Shown: positions 1 to 8,048 of the stretch, in pieces | How the letters are laid out: each line of letters begins with the position of its first letter | Position numbering within the stretch: the stretch's first letter is position 1 | From: Dehalococcoidales bacterium | GTDB taxonomy: Bacteria; Chloroflexota; Dehalococcoidia; Dehalococcoidales; RBG-16-60-22 | Assembly: GCA_028706655.1 (NCBI GenBank) | Contig: JAQTVW010000005.1 | Coordinates: 1-39,298 of the forward strand | Length of the DNA: 39,298 nt | Direction: 5' to 3' | Position numbers and translations under genes: made by a program | The notes under the pieces: generated by a model | Database searches by the model: none | The model's input: the letters and a program-made list of their open reading frames with translations, nothing else | Told to the model about the DNA's origin: nothing

Positions 1-537
1 GCCGGTTCGGCGTGGACGGAGTACCAAAAATCCGGCACGGCGAACGGTATCCCGCTGCCTAAAGGTCTAAAGGAAAGCCAGGAGCTTCCTGAGCCGCTCT
101 TTACGCCGACCACTAAAGCCGATACCGGGCATGACGAGCCGCTGACCATGGCAGAAATGCAACGAATGGTCGGCAAGCAACTCGCGGAAGATATGCGTGA
201 TAAGACCATCGAAATCTATAAATTTGCCCGGGAGCATGCCCGCACCCGCGGCATCATTATTGCCGATACCAAGGTGGAGTTCGGATTGGAAGACGGCAGG
301 ATGACACTGATAGACGAACTGCTGACTCCCGATTCCTCCCGCTTCTGGGATGCGGCACAATACAAGGTTGGGCAGTCCCAGCCCAGCTATGACAAGCAGC
401 CGGTGCGTGATTGGCTGGTGGAGTCAGGCTGGAACAAGGAGCCGCCCGCCCCGGCACTGCCGCAGGAAGTAGTTGCCGCCACGACGAAGCGTTACGTCGA
501 AGCTTACGAAAAGCTGACCGGCAAGAAACTGGCTTAG
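1..537 (+). CDS. purC: Phosphoribosylaminoimidazole-succinocarboxamide synthase, C-terminal part (5' truncated by window edge)
   Basis: Frame 1 is open from base 1 ([48 protein letters not shown]...). SAICAR synthetase motifs: [40 protein letters not shown]. Confidence 0.95.
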   Translation, partial: AGSAWTEYQKSGTANGIPLPKGLKESQELPEPLFTPTTKADTGHDEPLTMAEMQRMVGKQLAEDMRDKTIEIYKFAREHARTRGIIIADTKVEFGLEDGRMTLIDELLTPDSSRFWDAAQYKVGQSQPSYDKQPVRDWLVESGWNKEPPAPALPQEVVAATTKRYVEAYEKLTGKKLA

Positions 538-1124
538 CTTTCCAGCCAATCTTTGGTCGTCGGTAATTCTCCGGCAAACCGCTCGTCAATACGCGTCGCT
601 TTATCCAGCGCCCGACCCAGTGCTTTGAACAGTGCTTCCGCCTTGTGATGGTCGTTGGTGCCTGCCAGCACGCGGGCATGCAGGTTCAGCCGACCCTCGC
701 TGGCAAACGATTCCAGGAAATGCCTTATCAAATCAGCAGGGAAGCCGAACATGTCATTATCCGCAAAGCTCAGTTCCAGCGAGGTATAGCCGCGCCCGCT
801 GATGTCTATCGCCACCAGAACCAGCGCGTCATCCATCGGTACAGTCACGTCCGCCATGCGCACAATGCCACGTTTCTCACCGAGGGCTTTACCGAGCGCC
901 TTGCCCAGGCAAATCGCCACGTCTTCCACCAGGTGATGCTGGTCGCTGCCGGTCGCCGATAGCTTCAAATCGAAGGCACCATGCCGCGCCAGTTGCGAAA
1001 TCAGATGGTCGAACATACGGATGCCGGTGGTGATTTCCCACTGTCCGCTGCCATCGACGTTTAATGAAAGGCTGATGTTGGTCTCTTTGGTATCCCGTTT
1101 TATGTTGCCGATTCGGTTAGCCAT
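534..1124 (-). CDS. hisB: Imidazoleglycerol-phosphate dehydratase
   Basis: 196 aa; HisB hallmarks [59 protein letters not shown]. Confidence 0.97.
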   Translation of the reverse strand: MANRIGNIKRDTKETNISLSLNVDGSGQWEITTGIRMFDHLISQLARHGAFDLKLSATGSDQHHLVEDVAICLGKALGKALGEKRGIVRMADVTVPMDDALVLVAIDISGRGYTSLELSFADNDMFGFPADLIRHFLESFASEGRLNLHARVLAGTNDHHKAEALFKALGRALDKATRIDERFAGELPTTKDWLES

Positions 1125-2223
1125 TGATTTCTGCCTCCAATCCCCGGAGTACTTCGAGGAACCTGGTCATTTGTTCGGTCTTGCCGATACTCACTCTGAA
1201 GCTATTGCCTAAGAACGGCTGGTCGTAGTAGCGCACCAGGATTCCCTTCCGCTGTAACGCCTGCACCAGCTTCAAGGCACTGCCTTTTAATACCGCGCAA
1301 AAGATGAAGTTCGCCTGCGAAGGATAAGGTTTGAGCCAGTTTAGCTTCTTCAATTCTTTGAACAGTTTTTCTCTTTCCGTAATGAGCTTCCGCACATTCG
1401 CCATCAGATAATCGACATCCTGTAGTGCCGCCAGCACGCCGACTGTCGCGGGCAGGCTCACGTTGTAAGGCAGTTTAATCTTCATAAGATAGCGGGAGAT
1501 TTCCGGCGGGAAGATGCCGTAGCCGATTCTCAAACCTGCCAGTCCTGCCCATTTGCTGAAAGTGCGCAGTACCATCAGATTGGGGTACTTTTCAATTTGG
1601 GGGACAACTGTCTCACCGCAAAATTCATAATAGGCTTCATCGACCAGCAGTGGCACACCGGTTTCCGCCAGCGCCAGGAGGTCTTTTACCGGGGTAACGT
1701 TACCCGTCGGGTTATTCGGGTTTGCCAGCACAATGAGCCGGGTCTTTTTGGTAATAGCTTTTTTGATCTTGCCGACATCAATCGCAAAATTGCTGTCCCG
1801 GTTCACATTGACCAGCTTGCCGCGGTTAATCAGTGTGCGGAAGCGGTACATATCAAACGTCGGGATGCAATTTATGACTTCATCACCCGTCTCCAGAAAG
1901 AGCGCATAAATGTCGTCCAGCAACTCGCCGCTGCCGTTGGAGCAGACGATGCGTTCGGCATTGACGCCCACATGCTTTTGCAGGGCGTTGCGCAGACTCG
2001 TCTGGAGCGAATCAGGATATTTGTTCCAGTTGCGTGCTTCTGCCAGTGCCGCAAGTGTCTTTGGCGAGCACCCGTACGGATTCTCGTTAGCATCCAGTTT
2101 GATGACCTGGTCTACCGGCACTTCTACCGTATTGCCGAGCGTCTCCGGAGCTTTGTGCGCCGAGTAAGCGCCCAGCGCCGACAGGTCGGAGCGTATTAAT
2201 TTTTCGATTCCGTCAGGAGACAA
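1117..2223 (-). CDS. hisC: Histidinol-phosphate aminotransferase
   Basis: 368 aa; PLP aminotransferase class I/II motifs ([41 protein letters not shown]). TTG start preceded by GAGGTG. Confidence 0.95.
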   Translation of the reverse strand: MSPDGIEKLIRSDLSALGAYSAHKAPETLGNTVEVPVDQVIKLDANENPYGCSPKTLAALAEARNWNKYPDSLQTSLRNALQKHVGVNAERIVCSNGSGELLDDIYALFLETGDEVINCIPTFDMYRFRTLINRGKLVNVNRDSNFAIDVGKIKKAITKKTRLIVLANPNNPTGNVTPVKDLLALAETGVPLLVDEAYYEFCGETVVPQIEKYPNLMVLRTFSKWAGLAGLRIGYGIFPPEISRYLMKIKLPYNVSLPATVGVLAALQDVDYLMANVRKLITEREKLFKELKKLNWLKPYPSQANFIFCAVLKGSALKLVQALQRKGILVRYYDQPFLGNSFRVSIGKTEQMTRFLEVLRGLEAEING

Positions 2224-2310
2224 GTATCACCTCAATTAAGTTAGCCAAACATGGGACATTCTAACACCAATAGCTGGGGAATTCAAAAGTCTGGAATACT
2301 TTGAACTCAG

Positions 2311-3012
2311 CTATTTCTTACTTGCAGGACAGACTTTGATACATTCGGCACAACCGCCGGCGGCGCTGCGGAACGTCAGGCAAGCATACTTGTTCATGGT
2401 GTAAGTCTCGCCTTTGGCAGGTCTGCTGAGTGCTTTCGACGGGCAATTCTTAACACATGCTCCGCAACTAGAACAGGTGACCTTCACCTTCGCCCTGGTC
2501 GGCTCCAGCACCGCCTCGGTAAGGCAGCACGCAAGCCTGACTCTCGGCCCAAATTCGGGAGTAACGAGCAGACTGCTCCATCCTATCTGTCCCATACCGG
2601 CAGCTTCCCCGGCATGTTTGTAAGAAAGCACCGCATCAAGAAAACGGGCATCGCCGGGACAACCGAAAGCAGGCAACGGTAACGCTTTGAATCCCAGTTC
2701 GTGGGACGCCTTGGCAATATCGTGCGCCGCCTTGGTGGCGCGGCTATTGAGAAAGTCCATGTGCCGGTCGAGCAAATCGTTCAGGGAAGCCGCACCGGAA
2801 ATCCGCTCCGGACGGGTCAGTCCGACAATTTCGGGGTAGATTTCCATTGCCAGCACCACCGCCGTTCGGGCTTCCGGCAGCAGTTTTTCTGCCTGTGCGC
2901 GTAAACGCTCCGGTGCTGTTGACAGGTCTGCTACGCCGACGCGGGTAACCTCTAATTTAGCGAGTATGTCCTGTAATACCGAATTTACTTTACCTTTTTG
3001 TTTCTTCACCAT
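2311..3012 (-). CDS. QueG/reductive-dehalogenase-like 4Fe-4S protein (epoxyqueuosine reductase-like, short form)
   Basis: 233 aa; HAGEAAGMGQIGWSSLLVTPEFGPRVRL segment plus CSSCGACVKNCP and C...CAECIKVCP clusters. Start preceded by AGGAGG. Confidence 0.75.
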   Translation of the reverse strand: MVKKQKGKVNSVLQDILAKLEVTRVGVADLSTAPERLRAQAEKLLPEARTAVVLAMEIYPEIVGLTRPERISGAASLNDLLDRHMDFLNSRATKAAHDIAKASHELGFKALPLPAFGCPGDARFLDAVLSYKHAGEAAGMGQIGWSSLLVTPEFGPRVRLACCLTEAVLEPTRAKVKVTCSSCGACVKNCPSKALSRPAKGETYTMNKYACLTFRSAAGGCAECIKVCPASKK

Positions 3013-3027
3013 GGAAACCGCCTCCTG

Positions 3028-4345
3028 CTATTTACCCATCCGCCGCTCGATTGCCCTGGCATGGGCGTCCAGTCCTTCCGCGCGGGCGATGACTGAAGCC
3101 GCCTGACCGAGACTGGTCACACTGGCTTTATCTTCATGAATCACGTTGATAAATTTAAAGAAATCACTGACATTCAACGGGGAACTGAAACGTGCCGTGC
3201 CGCCCGTAGGCAAGGCATGGCTCGGGCCCGCAACATAATCTCCTAATACCACTGTAGCATAATCGCCAGCGACCACGCACCCGGCGTTATTAATCCTGTC
3301 CACATACTTGGCTGCATCTTTCATAAGCAAACACAGATGTTCCGGTGCGTACAGGTTGGCAAGGTCAATCGCTTCGTTCACATTCTTAACGATGGCGATG
3401 ATGCCGTGCTCCAGCGATTCCCTGATAATCTGCGGCCGGCTCAACTCTGTTATTTGCCTTTCGATTTCCTGCAATACTTCGTCCGCAACCTTGCGCGAGG
3501 TCGTCACCAGCACAGTGGCGGCAAGAGTATCATGTTCCGCCTGGGCGAGCAAATCGGCAGCGCAGAACTCCGGTTTCGCGGTCTCGTCAGCAATAATGAG
3601 AACTTCGCTGGGTCCTTGCAGACCATCGATAGCAACCGTGCCATAGACCAGCTTCTTCGCCAGCATGACGAAGATATTTCCGGGACCGCAAATCTTGTCT
3701 ACATTAGGGACGGATTGCGTGCCGTAAGCCAGAGCGGCGACCGCCTGCGCCCCGCCAATATTGAAAACCCGGTCGACCCCGGCGATATCCGCTGCGACCA
3801 GTGTCATGGCAGGAATCGCGCCATTCGATTTTGGCGGTGAGACCAGGATAATTTCACCCACGCCGGCGACCTTCGCGGGGACTGCCGTCATCAATACTGT
3901 GGATGGGTAGGACGCCGTGCCGCCCGGTACGTATAGACCAGCCCTCTGCAAAGGCCGGATAATCTGGCGTAAATTACCTTCGTTCAACTCATGCCAGATA
4001 TTGTCTTTCTGTTTCTGGTGGAAGAAACGGATGTTTTCCGCCGACTGTTTTAGTGCGCTGACCAGAGTTTTGTCTACTTCCTTATAAGCACGGGCGATTT
4101 GCTCTTTACTCACTTCCAGCGAGGTCAGTTTTATCCCGTCTATTTTGAAAGTGAAATCTGTAAGCGCAGCATCGCCTCGCGCCTGCACCTCCGCCACAAT
4201 CTTCCGTACTGCCTCTTCCGGTTCGCCGGTGCCGAAGAGCTTTTGCAGACCCTGGCGCATCTTCGGCGATACCGGGTATGATACTGTCGTGACCTGCCGG
4301 GACAGGACTTTTTTTGATGCGGCAAAACCCTCGATGATTTTCAGC
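3028..4345 (-). CDS. hisD: Histidinol dehydrogenase (start re-assigned to CTG at 4345)
   Basis: HisD motifs: YVPGGTASYPSTVLMTAVPAKVAGV, VDKICGPGNIFV, DGLQGPSEVLIIAD, QAEHD, CVVAGDYATVVLGDYVAGPSHALPTGGTARF. Track ORF extends into hisG; GGAGG lies 6 nt upstream of CTG AAA ATC ATC GAG GGT. Confidence 0.93.
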
Positions 4346-5821
4346 TTAAGCCTCCATTGCCGCCTTGAATTTGGCGATGAGGGACCGAACTCTTTCTTTT
4401 TTTTTGCGACTCGTAATCGGAGCTTCGTTACCAATCAGACATGCGGTCGATTCAAACAATGTATCGATAATCTTCAAATTATGCCGTGCGATGGTGCGGC
4501 CTGTCTCGGTGTTTTCAATGAGGAGGTCGGCATCGTCAGGCAGAAACGCCTCGGTAGCGCCCCAGGTTGGAATGACTCGGTAAGGACTGAGGTGATTTTC
4601 CCGCGCATACCTGTCGGCAATCTGGACATATTCCGAAGCGACGCGCAGCGGCCGCTCCGCTCTCTCTACAATTTCCCGCAGTCCGGCCACGTCATTAGCC
4701 GCTACTTCGTTACCGACGACCGCAACCATGCGTACCTTGCCGAAACCGAGGTTCAGCAGTTCCTTAACCGGGCTGGACGGAAACTGGTTGAGATGCTCGC
4801 GCACCCAATCGCGACCGGTTATCGCCAGGTCGAAGCTGCCGTTGGCAACCTGCAATGGCATGTCCTGCGGACGCACCACTTTTACGTTGACGCCATCCAT
4901 TTTGATATCCGGACGGCGATTGCCTGTCTCCGAAGGATAATCGCTTATCTGGATACCTGCCTTTCGTAAAAGGTCAATCGTAAATTGCTGCTGGTGACCG
5001 TCGGGCAAGGCAATCCAGACCGCATCTGAGCTATCCGGTTTGTTGATTTTCACCATGCCCTTTAACAGAACGTCTACTGGCAGTTCTTTTTGTCCTTCAG
5101 GCACAACAAACTGCAGTGGGCTGCCCTCTGGTTGAGTAAATCGCATTGCAGGTATCGCAGCTGGTTTTTCTTCATTGGCAATTTGACGACAAATCGAATC
5201 CACAATCTCACCCAGGTCTTTTTGTTCCCAGCTATTGCGGTTCGCAATTAGATACGCGCTTGAATCGAAGAACTTCATCACTTCCGTCATACCCGTTAGT
5301 TCGTCTGCTGACTTCACATTAATCAGCGCCATATCGGCGTTCTCCGGCGGATAAGCTTCGGCAGCGCCCCAGACGGGGAAAACACGGAACCGCCCCAGCC
5401 GCTGCTTCAGGGCAAATGATTCCGCCAGATTGGGATATTCGCTGACAATGCGAACGTTAAAATCCCTGTTGAGTATTCGTGACACATAATCCGCCAGATT
5501 CAGCTTGCTAACGGCACAGAGCGTGGTATAGCCATACCCTAAATCCTGTACTTTGACCACAGCGCTGCTGGGATATTTGACGAGAAGCTCCTCGACCCAG
5601 TCCCGGCTGCAAATCCCCAGATCGTAGTTGCCCACCGCAAGCTGGATGGGGATGTCCTTTTCATGGAGCACTTTGATTTGCAGGTCGGGGAATCTGGGCG
5701 ATTTTGGGCGGTAGAAACTGATGCGGGAAGTGTACTCATCGAGTCCCCAGTCTGCACGTTGCAGCAGCGCCGCGGTCTTACGCAGCAGCCGGCCCTTAGG
5801 CAGCGCGATTCTTACCGGCAC
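4346..5821 (-). CDS. hisG: ATP phosphoribosyltransferase, internally duplicated (two HisG domains in one polypeptide)
   Basis: 491 aa. N half MPVRIALPKGRL...RDWVEELLVKYPSSAVVKVQDLGYG...RIVSEYPNLAESFA...RVFPVWGAAEAYPPENAD; C half VWIALPDGHQ...RDWVREHLNQFPSSPVKELLNLGFG...RVASEYVQIADRYA...RVIPTWGATEAFLPDDADLLIENTETGRTI. Confidence 0.9.
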   Translation of the reverse strand: MPVRIALPKGRLLRKTAALLQRADWGLDEYTSRISFYRPKSPRFPDLQIKVLHEKDIPIQLAVGNYDLGICSRDWVEELLVKYPSSAVVKVQDLGYGYTTLCAVSKLNLADYVSRILNRDFNVRIVSEYPNLAESFALKQRLGRFRVFPVWGAAEAYPPENADMALINVKSADELTGMTEVMKFFDSSAYLIANRNSWEQKDLGEIVDSICRQIANEEKPAAIPAMRFTQPEGSPLQFVVPEGQKELPVDVLLKGMVKINKPDSSDAVWIALPDGHQQQFTIDLLRKAGIQISDYPSETGNRRPDIKMDGVNVKVVRPQDMPLQVANGSFDLAITGRDWVREHLNQFPSSPVKELLNLGFGKVRMVAVVGNEVAANDVAGLREIVERAERPLRVASEYVQIADRYARENHLSPYRVIPTWGATEAFLPDDADLLIENTETGRTIARHNLKIIDTLFESTACLIGNEAPITSRKKKERVRSLIAKFKAAMEA

Positions 5822-7055
5822 TATCTGCCTCCAGTATCTTCAAAAGTCCGCCCGCACTTTTCACTTCAGTTTGTTTTCCAGTCGCCTGGTTTTCGGCGCT
5901 GAACCTAAGGGGGTTATCCCTTACATCTACAACCCAATCAAAACTTGCCAGGCTTTGCCCGTCAAGGGCAAGTTCCGCAATGTAGCCGGCGTCACGTAAG
6001 TTACCCGCCAGTTCAAAGGTTTTCTGCAAGGCGTCTGACTCATCAAACATGGCGCGTATCAGGACTCTTTTTTCTTTCTTGTCCGCAACAGGTTTTCCGG
6101 CTAAGCTCATCAGCCGGTCGAGATAGAGCGCAAATCCGGATGCGGGCACGCCTTTGCCGCTCATCGCCGGAATGAGGTCGTCGTAACGACCCCCGCCACC
6201 CAGCTTGTCTTCGCCGTTAAAAAGTTGAAAGACCAGTCCGGTATAGTATTCAAAACCTGCCCCGGATGTTATGTCTATTTGATAGCCGCATCCCAGCATT
6301 TCGAGAAAGTCCGCCACACGAATAAAATCATCGATGTACGGTTGTGCTTCACGCAATTCACCGGCAAACTGGGCGCGCAGGTTGCGGAGGAACCCCGCCG
6401 ATTGTCCTTTCATGCGCAATAAAGAGAGTACTGTCTCGGCAAGTTGCGGATTACTTAATTTCACCCCCGACAGTGCCGCAGTATCTCCGTCCAGCATGCG
6501 GTCGAATACACGATGTTGTTCATCGGCGCTCAATCCGAGTTTGCGCAGCAAAGCTTTGATAAGTCCGGCGTGAGATAGTTTCAAATCCACACCGGAGATG
6601 CCCAGGTTTTTCAGAACATTAAGAGATAGTGAGATAAGCTCCGTATCCGCTACCGGGGAACCGGCGCCGATAAGCTCGACACCCAACTGCCAGCGCTCCC
6701 GGTTTTTCTTGCCTGTTTCATCAAAAATAAACATGTTAGCGACATAAAACAGCCGCGCGAGATCTTTCAGATTATCGATATAGTAACGCGCCACCGGGAT
6801 TGTCCCGTCCGGGCGCAGGACGACCCTTTCCCCGCTCCACCCGTCCCAATCGAGAAAGGAGTAGACTTTACCCAGCATACCCGGCGTCAGCGTACCCGCT
6901 GATGTAAACAGGTGCAGGTACTCGATGGTTGGTGTCCGTACCTCGCGATAGCCGTATTTCAGGCAGCAATCCCGAAAAATCGCCTCGATGCGGCGGAAGT
7001 CCGCCATCTCTTGAGGCGACAAATCACGCGTGCCCTTGTATTTTTCGACTTTCAT
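5796..7055 (-). CDS. hisZ: ATP phosphoribosyltransferase regulatory subunit / HisRS-like protein (HisZ rather than bona fide HisS)
   Basis: 419 aa; class II HisRS-like fold motifs (KGTRDLSPQEM, RTPTIEY, LRPDGTIPVARY, WQLGVELIGAGSPVADTELISL, FEYYTGLVFQLF, LGGGGRYDDLI) in a his operon directly upstream of hisG. Confidence 0.8.
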   Translation of the reverse strand: MKVEKYKGTRDLSPQEMADFRRIEAIFRDCCLKYGYREVRTPTIEYLHLFTSAGTLTPGMLGKVYSFLDWDGWSGERVVLRPDGTIPVARYYIDNLKDLARLFYVANMFIFDETGKKNRERWQLGVELIGAGSPVADTELISLSLNVLKNLGISGVDLKLSHAGLIKALLRKLGLSADEQHRVFDRMLDGDTAALSGVKLSNPQLAETVLSLLRMKGQSAGFLRNLRAQFAGELREAQPYIDDFIRVADFLEMLGCGYQIDITSGAGFEYYTGLVFQLFNGEDKLGGGGRYDDLIPAMSGKGVPASGFALYLDRLMSLAGKPVADKKEKRVLIRAMFDESDALQKTFELAGNLRDAGYIAELALDGQSLASFDWVVDVRDNPLRFSAENQATGKQTEVKSAGGLLKILEADSAGKNRAA

Positions 7056-7079
7056 ATTTCACCTTTAGTCAATAGCTAA

Positions 7080-7108
7080 ATTCTACACTAATCGCGCGTG
7101 GTGTTCAA
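7080..7108 (-). promoter_or_regulatory. Candidate his operon promoter: TTGAAC-N17-TAGAAT
   Basis: Minus strand TTGAACaccacgcgcgattagtgTAGAAT, about 25 nt upstream of the hisZ ATG, followed by AAGGTG SD. Confidence 0.6.
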
Positions 7109-7124
7109 TCGGACTGGTTCCGAT
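7108..7124. promoter_or_regulatory. Palindrome ATCGGA-N5-TCCGAT abutting the his -35
   Basis: Perfect 6-bp inverted repeat atcggactggttccgat in the his/ku divergent intergenic region. Confidence 0.45.
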
Positions 7125-7154
7125 AACAAAATTCATACATTTTTCACAGAGCTA

Positions 7155-7183
7155 TTTACTGTTTCTAAAACACACGATACTAT
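7155..7183 (+). promoter_or_regulatory. Candidate ku-ligD promoter TTTACT-N17-TACTAT
   Basis: Hexamers separated by 17 nt, followed by AAAGGAGGTG SD and the ku ATG at 7205. Confidence 0.5.
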
Positions 7184-7204
7184 TGAATTAAAGGAGGTGC
7201 TATC

Positions 7205-8038
7205 ATGGCGAAGGCATTCTGGAAAGGTGCGGTCAGCTTCGGGATGGTCAGCATTCCGGTTAAGATGTATGTGGCGGCAGCAGGTAAGGCGCTCAATTTT
7301 CATTATCTGCACAAGAAATGCCTGACCCGCCCCAAACAACTCCTGTTTTGCGAACAGGACAACGAATATTTCAGTTCTAAAGAAACGGTACGGGGATATG
7401 AATACAGCAAGGACCAGTATGTCATCCTGAAAGACAGCGATTTCGAGAAAGTACCTGTCCGGACGACGCACAATATTGACATCGTGGGTTTCGTGAACGC
7501 CGCCGAAATTGACCCCATTTACTTCGCAGGCAGTCATTACCTGGAGCCGGAAGAATTTGCCGTCAAACCTTTCTGCCTGCTGCGGGAAGCACTGCGCAAG
7601 AGCCAGCGCGTGGGCATCGCCAAGATTGCGTTCCAGCGGCGGGAACACCTGTGCTGCCTGCGACCGTTTGATTCACTCCTGGCGTTGCATACTTTACACT
7701 TCCCGGATGAAATCTTGCCATCCTCAGACATCAACGTCCCTGAGCAGAAAATCAGTGCTGACGAAATGAAGATGGCGGAATCGCTGATAAGCGCGATGGT
7801 GCGTAAATTCCAGCCCGGGGAATACCGCGACGAATACCGGCAGGCGCTCCAGCAGATTATCAAGGCTAAAGTTGCCGGACAGGAAATCAAAGTCATGGAG
7901 ATGCCGCGCATCGAAGAGATTCCCGACCTGATGACCGCCCTCAAGGCAAGCATTGAGACCGCGACAAAAGAATCCGCGACCCGCCCGCAGGTTTCCGTAG
8001 AAGCGACCGGGAAAAAGGCAGCCAGAATCAGCAAATAG
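7205..8038 (+). CDS. ku: Ku domain protein (bacterial NHEJ)
   Basis: 277 aa; MAKAFWKGAVSFGMVSIPVKMYVAA, HYLHKKC, VRGYEYSKDQYVILKDSDFE, YFAGSHYLEP motifs typical of bacterial Ku. Confidence 0.95.
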   Translation: MAKAFWKGAVSFGMVSIPVKMYVAAAGKALNFHYLHKKCLTRPKQLLFCEQDNEYFSSKETVRGYEYSKDQYVILKDSDFEKVPVRTTHNIDIVGFVNAAEIDPIYFAGSHYLEPEEFAVKPFCLLREALRKSQRVGIAKIAFQRREHLCCLRPFDSLLALHTLHFPDEILPSSDINVPEQKISADEMKMAESLISAMVRKFQPGEYRDEYRQALQQIIKAKVAGQEIKVMEMPRIEEIPDLMTALKASIETATKESATRPQVSVEATGKKAARISK

Positions 8039-8048
8039 ATTTTGAGAT

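Noticed and set aside
1597-2199. 200-aa plus-strand ORF opposite hisC
   Set aside because: Antisense shadow of a confidently identified CDS; no recognisable domain, explained by the codon structure of hisC.
2311-3012. Calling this a reductive dehalogenase (RdhA)
   Set aside because: No TAT signal, no RdhB neighbour, too short; only the Fe-S/cobamide-reductase-like part is similar.
4145-4969. 274-aa plus-strand ORF opposite hisG/hisD
   Set aside because: Spans antisense of two real genes with no family resemblance; shadow ORF.
5796-7055. Calling this a true histidyl-tRNA synthetase
   Set aside because: Operon context, diverged HisRS signature regions and degenerate C-terminal domain favour HisZ; a dedicated HMM would settle it.
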